From positions 1 to 6,442 of the forward strand of contig DASVES010000410.1 in NCBI GenBank assembly GCA_036380435.1: DNA of 6,442 nucleotides, read 5' to 3'. Position numbers and translations under genes: made by a program. This DNA is from DASQDT01 sp036380435 (GTDB lineage: Bacteria > Acidobacteriota > Blastocatellia > Pyrinomonadales > Pyrinomonadaceae). Positions within the stretch are counted from its first letter, which is position 1. Each line of letters begins with the position of its first letter. A model generated the notes under the pieces. That model searched no databases. It was not told the DNA's origin and saw only the letters and a program-made list of their open reading frames with translations. This document shows, one piece after another, positions 1 through 4,006 of the stretch.

Positions 1-296
1 CCCGAGGCTTCGACAACGCGCGGGAACCAGCGCCCGACGCCCGGCTTCCCCGCCTCCAACCCTTCACCTATCTGCGACAGTGCGTGCTGGACGTGGCGCG
101 GGTTTCCACCCTCGTTGAAATACTTCTCGATCTGCTCGTCGCTCAAGCTCCGGCCGAACCATGTGCCGTACCAGTAGGCGAACGGCACGATGACTAACAG
201 CGCGGCCACAACCATCAGCGGCCATGGCGTGCGCCGCTTCTGTTGCCGGGGGTTTTCGTCCGCTCCCCGATGACCGTTCTGGTTGTTCGTTGACAC
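1..296 (-). CDS. Membrane-anchored HEAT-like protein, N-terminal part (runs off left edge)
   Basis: The reading frame is open from a GTG at 296 to the window edge, giving 98 residues without a stop. The first ~24 residues are polar and basic. A single membrane helix follows at about 25-43 (rich in V, A and L, ending FAYWYG), so the rest probably faces the periplasm. Residues 51-98 begin LSDEQIEKYF and contain NPRHVQHALSQI followed by GRWFPRVVEAS. I recall this pattern from acidobacterial proteins annotated as HEAT-repeat proteins, where helical repeats follow, but the repeats themselves lie outside the window. It is the last visible gene of the oxidase cluster, 37 nt after the DUF420 gene, so co-transcription is likely. 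The start is uncertain: the purine-rich AAAGGAA abuts the GTG with no spacer, yet there is no in-frame ATG before the membrane helix. Function is unknown; a scaffold or assembly role is only a guess. Confidence 0.6.
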   Translation of the reverse strand, partial: MSTNNQNGHRGADENPRQQKRRTPWPLMVVAALLVIVPFAYWYGTWFGRSLSDEQIEKYFNEGGNPRHVQHALSQIGEGLEAGKPGVGRWFPRVVEAS

Positions 297-333
297 TTCC
301 TTTACGCCGCGCCCGCCGCGTCTCGTCCCCGCA

Positions 334-756
334 TTAGCGATACAAATGATAAAGCATGACGTAAACCACGACGCCCGTCGCGGAGACGTAGAGCCAGATG
401 GGGAAAGTCCAACGCGCGATGCGGCGATGTCGGGGGAAGTCGCCGCGCAGTGCCCGGCCCAGAGTCAGGGCAACTAAGGGGACGATGACGACGGCGAGAA
501 CGGTGTGAGTCAGCAGGATCGTCAGGTAGAAATAGCGAACTGCTCCCTGCCCCGTGAACCGCGTCATCCCTCGGTAACCGAAATGATAAATCAGGTACGA
601 GACGAGAAATAACATGGAGACGCCGAGCGCCCCGAGCATGCAGGCGCGGTGCGCGCCGATCTGGCGGCGGGAGATAAAGTAAAAGCCGGCGAGGAGCAGG
701 AGAAAGCTCGTGGCGTTGAGGGCGGCGTTGAGGTGCGGGAGGGCTGTATGGTCCAT
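334..756 (-). CDS. ctaM: DUF420 family membrane protein, CtaM/YozB-type oxidase assembly factor
   Basis: This 140-residue integral membrane protein has four predicted helices at about 12-29, 36-58, 76-100 and 116-137. It shows the DUF420 pattern: LPHLNAALN at the N-terminus, GAHRACML before helix 2, SYLIYHFGY at its end, LTHTVLA in helix 3, and HRRIARWTFPIWLYVSATG leading into helix 4. The conserved histidines (8, 36, 58, 84, 110) lie near membrane boundaries. The Bacillus and Staphylococcus relatives YozB/CtaM are needed to form functional heme A-containing oxidases and have been linked to maturation of the copper centres. Placement downstream of coxBAC fits such a role here. The ATG at 756 was chosen because the family's N-terminal motif begins right after it; the longer frame upstream lies inside the preceding gene and is Arg-rich shadow sequence. 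The gap to the preceding gene is 23 nt, and no clear Shine-Dalgarno sequence precedes the start. Family assignment is firm; the exact biochemical role here is inferred. Confidence 0.88.
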   Translation of the reverse strand: MDHTALPHLNAALNATSFLLLLAGFYFISRRQIGAHRACMLGALGVSMLFLVSYLIYHFGYRGMTRFTGQGAVRYFYLTILLTHTVLAVVIVPLVALTLGRALRGDFPRHRRIARWTFPIWLYVSATGVVVYVMLYHLYR

Positions 757-764
757 CAACAATA

Positions 765-770
765 ATTCTA
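765..770 (-). promoter_or_regulatory. Possible -10 element just upstream of the DUF420 gene
   Basis: On the minus strand TAGAAT (five of six matches to TATAAT) ends 8 nt before the DUF420 ATG, in an AT-rich patch that stands out in this GC-rich window. The DUF420 start has no recognisable Shine-Dalgarno sequence. This spacing would suit a leaderless transcript. No -35 hexamer is visible at 16-18 nt spacing, so the call is weak and the motif may be chance. Confidence 0.2.
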
Positions 771-779
771 ACAGAAGGT

Positions 780-1037
780 CTAACCTTCCCCGCCCGCTTG
801 CTCCTGCAAAACCCTGCGGCCCTCCGGCGAGAGCGCGTAAAAATCGTTCCCGCGCTCTTCGAGCAGACCTTCGCCGACCAGCATCTCGACCGTGTAGAGG
901 ACTTCGCGGCGCGCGTCGGGGTCGTTGCTGTCGCCCGCCTCGAACAGTTCGTGGAGGTCGAGCGTTTCCCTCCCCCACTCGGGGAACAGGCGCAGTACGC
1001 GGAGAGTCAAATCTTCCTTCTCAGACATCTTCAACAT
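780..1037 (-). CDS. Small winged-helix-like protein of unknown function
   Basis: This predicted soluble, acidic protein has 85 residues. The predicted pattern is a helix (DLTLRVLRLF, about 9-18), a second helix (DLHELFEA, about 27-34), a longer helix (DARREVLYTVEMLVGEGLLEE, about 41-61), a short turn (RGNDFYALS) and a final helix starting PEGRRVL. The run 'hydrophobic helix, L-V-x-E-G-L-L, turn, x-Y-x-L-S-P-E-G-R' resembles the recognition helix and wing of compact winged-helix domains such as PadR- or MarR-type regulators. DNA binding is inferred and not shown. The start is uncertain: ATG at 1037 is used, ATG at 1028 would give 82 residues, and a TTG at 1067 would overlap the upstream TGA as TTGA. 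None has a good Shine-Dalgarno sequence. It lies between the SnoaL-like and DUF420 genes in the same orientation. It could be a cluster-specific regulator or simply a small conserved hypothetical. Confidence 0.65.
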   Translation of the reverse strand: MLKMSEKEDLTLRVLRLFPEWGRETLDLHELFEAGDSNDPDARREVLYTVEMLVGEGLLEERGNDFYALSPEGRRVLQEQAGGEG

Positions 1038-1063
1038 GTCGGGCGGCCGCGCGACGCTTCGTC

Positions 1064-1465
1064 TCAACCGGCGAAGGATTGCGCCACGGCGTAGGTGTCT
1101 TCATAAGAGCGGAAGCGCGTGATCTTCCCGTCCTTGAGCGTGAAGAGCAGCACCCACGGATTATCGAACGTCCGCCCAGAGGAGCGCAGCCGGGCGCGCT
1201 CGAAGCCGACGACGGCTACTCGGTCGCCCTGCGCGATGAACTCCTGCGGCTCGAACCGCTCGAACTCGACCGCGCCGCCGATGGCCTGCAAGAACTCCGT
1301 CACGCCCTCGTGCCCGCGCCGCTCGCCCGCGTAAGGCACTGACGGCGGCCCGGCAATCGTCCACTCTACGTCTTCGGAGAGGAAGCTGAGGAAGGCAGGC
1401 ACGTCGCCCCCGCCGAAAGCTTCGAAGGCCCGCTGAACCACGCTCACGTTGTCGGCTTCGCTCAT
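1064..1465 (-). CDS. SnoaL/NTF2-like fold protein (ketosteroid isomerase-related)
   Basis: This 133-residue soluble protein has no signal peptide or membrane segment. It follows the SnoaL-like/NTF2 superfamily pattern: an N-terminal helix pair (VVQRAFEAFGGGDVPAFLSFL), a strand (DVEWTIAG), the loop YAGERRGHEGVTEFL, and then a curved sheet with EFIAQGDRVAVVGFER, NPWVLLFTLKDGKITRFRSYEDT and a C-terminal helix. The family forms cone-shaped pockets used by cyclases, isomerases, hydrolases and non-catalytic ligand binders, so a reaction cannot be named. The ATG at 1465 was chosen because the domain starts directly after it and because it lies 2 nt after the zinc-ribbon stop codon, which fits translational coupling. 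The longer upstream frame overlaps the zinc-ribbon gene and looks non-coding. Its place in an oxidase cluster is unexpected, and I know of no described respiratory role for this family. Confidence 0.85.
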   Translation of the reverse strand: MSEADNVSVVQRAFEAFGGGDVPAFLSFLSEDVEWTIAGPPSVPYAGERRGHEGVTEFLQAIGGAVEFERFEPQEFIAQGDRVAVVGFERARLRSSGRTFDNPWVLLFTLKDGKITRFRSYEDTYAVAQSFAG

Positions 1466-1467
1466 AA

Positions 1468-1698
1468 TTAGACTTTCTTGGGATGGGAGGGTTTGGGCGG
1501 CGCCTTCGGCTTCTGGCCCATCTCCTCGTAGCCGCAGCGTTCGCACTGCCACAGCGGGAAGGTGTCTGTCGTGCCGGCGGCCGCCTGATAGATGGCGCGG
1601 TCGGAAGGGATGATCTTGCCGCCGCAGGAGGGGCACGCGCGCCCCCTCGTGGTCTGCCGGCTCACGTCGATCCGCGCGAGTCTGTCATCTTGCGTCAT
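1468..1698 (-). CDS. Small two-CxxC zinc-ribbon protein, function unknown
   Basis: This 76-residue predicted cytoplasmic protein has two CxxC knuckles, CPSCGG (Cys22, Cys25) and CERCGY (Cys52, Cys55), 26 residues apart. That is a typical layout for a zinc ribbon or rubredoxin-like metal site. Zinc is the most likely metal, but the sequence does not exclude iron or copper. The C-terminal tail is rich in Lys and Pro (about 63-76) and probably disordered. The ATG at 1698 is preceded by GGAG with 4 nt spacing, and the gene overlaps the preceding one by 14 nt, supporting both start and coupling. No specific family is recognised. Possible roles are a metal-dependent assembly partner, a nucleic-acid-binding protein or a metal sensor. 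The context next to oxidase genes is suggestive only. Confidence 0.8.
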   Translation of the reverse strand: MTQDDRLARIDVSRQTTRGRACPSCGGKIIPSDRAIYQAAAGTTDTFPLWQCERCGYEEMGQKPKAPPKPSHPKKV

Positions 1699-1975
1699 GC
1701 TTCTCCGTGTCGGCTCGCTCGTCGCCGTTTTTGTACTTGATGAAGACGGCGAAGATCGAACAGAAGATGGCGACCGGCGGGATGAGCAGGACGAGTATCC
1801 CCGAGTTCATCGCCCGCGTGGCCTGTTCACCGGCGCCCTGAACGGCCGACTTGCACATCGCGCACTGCGCGTCCGCCCCGGCCGGCGCGATCAGGACGAG
1901 CACCAACCCCACGGCGATTAGTGCCGCGAGACGTAGGGGGGTACTTCGCCATGCGCGCTCAGTTGAATGTCTCAC
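1685..1975 (-). CDS. Small membrane protein with signal peptide and CAMC (CxxC) motif
   Basis: The 96-residue protein starts with a basic segment, then a hydrophobic core (about 13-30) ending APAGADA-Q, which looks like a signal peptidase I site after Ala36. Directly after it is CAMCKSAVQ (Cys38, Cys41), then a short linker, ATRAMNSGI, and a membrane helix at about 58-80 that contains Cys72. The charged tail (KYKNGDERADTEKHD) would face the cytoplasm. The mature protein would therefore expose a CxxC pair at its periplasmic N-terminus beside a single anchor. No lipobox is visible. The start is GTG at 1975, sharing GTGA with the subunit IV stop and preceded by a strong GGAGGAGG. I recall similar short 'CAMC' proteins near oxidase genes in Acidobacteriota and Bacteroidota-like lineages, but none has an assigned function I know of. 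Copper handling, thiol redox or a small structural subunit are all inferences. Confidence 0.85.
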   Translation of the reverse strand: MRHSTERAWRSTPLRLAALIAVGLVLVLIAPAGADAQCAMCKSAVQGAGEQATRAMNSGILVLLIPPVAIFCSIFAVFIKYKNGDERADTEKHDAR

Positions 1976-2589
1976 CGGGCCTCCTCCACCGCGTCTTTGA
2001 CCTGTACCGCGCGCAGGTCGTGGGAGCGCCTGCTGTCGGGGAAGAAGACGAAGAGCAGGCAGATGCAGATACAGAGGATGGGGATGAGCGTCAGCACGAG
2101 GCTAAGCCGCTCGAAGCGGAGGTGCATGAAGTAAGCGATGATGAGCGCGGCCTTGATGAGCGAGAGGCCGATCAGCAGCGTCAGCATGACAAGTAGGCTG
2201 ACTTTGAAATAGGCCAGCAGCACCTCGATGAGCGTCAGGAAAAGTAGTGCGCCGAGCACCGAGAGGAAGAGTTTGGTTGTCCCCTCAAAGTGCAGGTCGG
2301 CGGCCTCGGCGGTGCGCGCCGCGGGGACGCCCTCCCCGAGCGTGAACGGATTGTTGAGCATCCCGCGCTCGCGCAGATACATGGCGGGGATGCTGATGAA
2401 GACGAGCGCCATCGTGAGCGCGACGGCCGTCAGGAATAGGCCGTCGATACTCAGGAGGCCGCTGATGCCGCCCGAGAGGTTTGTCGCCGCAAGCGCCAGA
2501 AAGACCCCGGCAAGCAGCACGCACAAAAACACCAAAAGTACGTCCTGCTTGCCGAACAGTCCCCGCGCGGAACTCAAAACACGACTCAT
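1972..2589 (-). CDS. coxD: Cytochrome c oxidase subunit IV family protein with extra N-terminal helices
   Basis: This integral membrane protein has 205 residues. The C-terminal half (about 106-185) matches the bacterial subunit IV family (COX4_pro/CtaF type): three helices at about 107-127, 130-154 and 162-184, with the usual Lys in the middle helix (Lys146) and the YFMHLRFE motif at its end. Family members are usually around 100-110 residues. Here about 100 additional residues precede the domain: two predicted helices (17-36 and 49-71) and a polar linker (about 72-105). The family has no cofactor and is thought to stabilise subunit I and the catalytic core. The start ATG at 2589 has AGGAGGAG at 8 nt spacing, and the gap after the second coxC is 22 nt. 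The stop overlaps the next gene's GTG. Family assignment is good; the N-terminal part is unrecognised and could be a fused small subunit. Confidence 0.85.
   Translation of the reverse strand: MSRVLSSARGLFGKQDVLLVFLCVLLAGVFLALAATNLSGGISGLLSIDGLFLTAVALTMALVFISIPAMYLRERGMLNNPFTLGEGVPAARTAEAADLHFEGTTKLFLSVLGALLFLTLIEVLLAYFKVSLLVMLTLLIGLSLIKAALIIAYFMHLRFERLSLVLTLIPILCICICLLFVFFPDSRRSHDLRAVQVKDAVEEAR
1980..1987 (-). promoter_or_regulatory. Shine-Dalgarno sequence for the CAMC protein gene
   Basis: GGAGGAGG on the minus strand ends 4 nt before the GTG at 1975 and lies inside the last codons of the subunit IV gene. Together with the GTGA stop-start overlap it supports the non-ATG start and translational coupling. 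Confidence 0.75.
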
Positions 2590-2611
2590 CCGTTTAGCTC
2601 CTCCTCTCTCT

Positions 2612-3283
2612 TCAGTGCCCCCCGGCGGTCGGGTCGAACGACATCAGGTAGATGAGCGGGAAGACGAACATCCAGACCAGATCGACGAAGTGCCAGTAGA
2701 GGCCGCTAATCTCCACGTCTTCGTGGCGGGTGTGTTTGATCCGCAGCATGATCCACCCGAGGTAGATGGCGCCCGTCAGGACGTGGAACATGTGAAGGCC
2801 CGTGATGGCGAAAAAGGACGCGCCGAACAGCGGGGGCGCGTTCGGCCACCTTTGCGCCCACTCAGCGGGGAGCGAGAACGGCCTCAGCCCGTGGTCGATG
2901 ACGTTAATCCACTCGATGATGTGGAGCACGAGGAACGCGCCGCCGCCGAGGATCGTCCCGAAAAGCCAACGCCGGGCGGAGCGCAGGTTATTGTGCGCCG
3001 ACGCCTGCACGGCCTTGACCATCGTGTAACTCGACGTGAGCAGGCACAGCGTCATCACGGTGGAGAAGATGATGCTCGGATAGAACTCGTAGGGCGTCGG
3101 CCACTCGTCGCTCGACGCGCGGACGTAGCTGTAGACGATGAGCATCGCCGAGAAGGTCATCGCGTCCGACACGATGAAGAGCCACATCCCGAGTTTCTTG
3201 TGGCCGACGCGGTAGGGAAGTGTGCCGCCGCCCCAGTCCGCCGTAATCACCTGCCCCGCGTGCGCGTGCGCTTCGCTGCTCAA
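2612..3283 (-). CDS. coxC: Cytochrome c oxidase subunit III, second copy (TTG start)
   Basis: This 223-residue member of the heme-copper oxidase subunit III family has five predicted helices (about 30-54, 68-91, 105-125, 151-181 and 194-214), the five-helix form that lacks the first two helices of mitochondrial subunit III. Family motifs are clear: KKLGMWLFIVSDAMTF in the first helix, TGLHMFHVLTG (His164, His167) and GLYWHFVDLVWMFVFPLIYL at the C-terminus. Asp40 occupies the position of the conserved membrane carboxylate (Glu90 in bovine subunit III). Subunit III binds lipid and protects subunit I from turnover inactivation by sustaining proton uptake. The start is TTG at 3283, fixed by GGAGGTGA 6 nt upstream; the next in-frame Met (33) is inside the first helix. 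The N-terminal MSSEAHAHAG carries two histidines. It follows another subunit III gene with a 6-nt gap. Confidence 0.95.
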   Translation of the reverse strand: MSSEAHAHAGQVITADWGGGTLPYRVGHKKLGMWLFIVSDAMTFSAMLIVYSYVRASSDEWPTPYEFYPSIIFSTVMTLCLLTSSYTMVKAVQASAHNNLRSARRWLFGTILGGGAFLVLHIIEWINVIDHGLRPFSLPAEWAQRWPNAPPLFGASFFAITGLHMFHVLTGAIYLGWIMLRIKHTRHEDVEISGLYWHFVDLVWMFVFPLIYLMSFDPTAGGH

Positions 3284-3289
3284 GACGCG

Positions 3290-3297
3290 TCACCTCC
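3290..3297 (-). promoter_or_regulatory. Shine-Dalgarno sequence fixing the TTG start of the second coxC
   Basis: The minus strand reads GGAGGTGA, a near-perfect anti-16S match, 6 nt before TTG at 3283. Its last three bases are the TGA stop of the first coxC, so a terminating ribosome sits directly on the next initiation site. This decides the unusual TTG start and implies coupled synthesis of the two subunit III proteins. Confidence 0.85.
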
Positions 3298-4006
3298 AGA
3301 AGAATAGGAGCATGAACAAAAACACCCACAGGCCGTCCATGAAATGCCAATAGACGCCCACCATGTGCGAGACGGCCCGCCGCTTCGCCCCGGCCTCTCC
3401 GCCCCCGGCCCCCCTCGCGGCCCTCAACAGAAGGTAACTCAGGCCGAGGATGCCGCCCAATAGGTGCAGGCCGTGCAGCCCCGTCAGCACGTAGAAGAAA
3501 GAGCTGTGCGGGTTCGTGGCGAGATAGACGCCCTGCGCCACGAGTTGCCGCCACGCGAGAAGCTGCGACCCCAGAAAGGCGAGACCCAGCAAGAGTGTCA
3601 GGGCCAGCCAACGCCTGAAGGGCTGTTCGTCACCGCGGCCCAGGCTCTTCTGCGCGAGCATCATCGTCAGACTGCTGATGACGATGAGCACGGTGCTGAC
3701 GACGACGACCGAGGGCATCGCCGTGGGGCGCCAGTCGGTCGAAGTCGGCAACCCCGCGCGGACGATGTAGGCGCTGGCGAGCGCCGTGAACATCATCACG
3801 ATTGAGGCGAGGCCGACGTAGACGCCGATGCGGTAGCGGTCGGGTGACCAACGCTCGCCCTCTTCCCCGCCGCCGCCGGGTGAGCGGTCGCCGCCGCCGC
3901 CGTTCTTGCGCGAGCCGTTGCCGCCCGGTGGGTGCGGCCCGAGGCCGATTCCCTTCTTCGTGCGGACGGCGCGCTGCTGCTCAGTGCCCGTGACCGTTGT
4001 GACCAT
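3290..4006 (-). CDS. coxC: Cytochrome c oxidase subunit III, first copy (divergent, Gly-rich N-terminus)
   Basis: This 238-residue subunit III family protein also has five predicted helices (about 59-83, 96-118, 131-152, 168-196 and 213-236). Recognisable motifs are TGLHGLHLLGG (His178, His181) and the C-terminal GVYWHFMDGLWVFLF. It differs from its neighbour: residues 1-57 form a polar extension with two GGGG tracts, and the position of the conserved helix carboxylate (Glu in the classic family, Asp40 in the second copy) is Ile69 here. The loop before the last helix is Gly- and Ala-rich (about 197-207). ATG at 4006 lies inside the end of coxA, giving a 26-nt overlap, and no later ATG precedes the first helix. 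An AGGG-rich stretch lies upstream but spacing is imperfect. It probably pairs with the second copy in one complex; alternatively the two are used in different enzyme forms. Confidence 0.93.
   Translation of the reverse strand: MVTTVTGTEQQRAVRTKKGIGLGPHPPGGNGSRKNGGGGDRSPGGGGEEGERWSPDRYRIGVYVGLASIVMMFTALASAYIVRAGLPTSTDWRPTAMPSVVVVSTVLIVISSLTMMLAQKSLGRGDEQPFRRWLALTLLLGLAFLGSQLLAWRQLVAQGVYLATNPHSSFFYVLTGLHGLHLLGGILGLSYLLLRAARGAGGGEAGAKRRAVSHMVGVYWHFMDGLWVFLFMLLFFWR
3867..3902. repeat. Two short CCG-repeat tracts in the N-terminus of the first coxC
   Basis: The plus strand holds two four-unit CCG tracts (3867-3878 and 3891-3902) separated by 12 nt. They encode the GGGG runs at residues 44-47 and 36-39 of the first subunit III. 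Such tracts can change length by replication slippage, and a 3-nt change would only alter the flexible tail. Confidence 0.6.

Noticed and set aside
297..333. Terminator or promoter in the gap after the DUF420 gene
   Set aside because: The 37-nt gap is GC-rich without a stable inverted repeat, T-tract or -10/-35 pattern.
757..978. N-terminal extension of the DUF420 frame to 978
   Set aside because: The extra 74 residues are Arg-rich, overlap the winged-helix-like gene in another frame, and precede the family's normal N-terminal motif.
1466..1636. N-terminal extension of the SnoaL-like frame to 1636
   Set aside because: It overlaps the zinc-ribbon gene, is Arg/His-rich, and the fold begins directly after the ATG at 1465.
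2228..3307. 359-residue open frame on the plus strand
   Set aside because: It lies antisense to clear subunit III and IV genes, is rich in Arg, Glu, Asp and His with no fold-like pattern, and is a typical GC-rich shadow frame.
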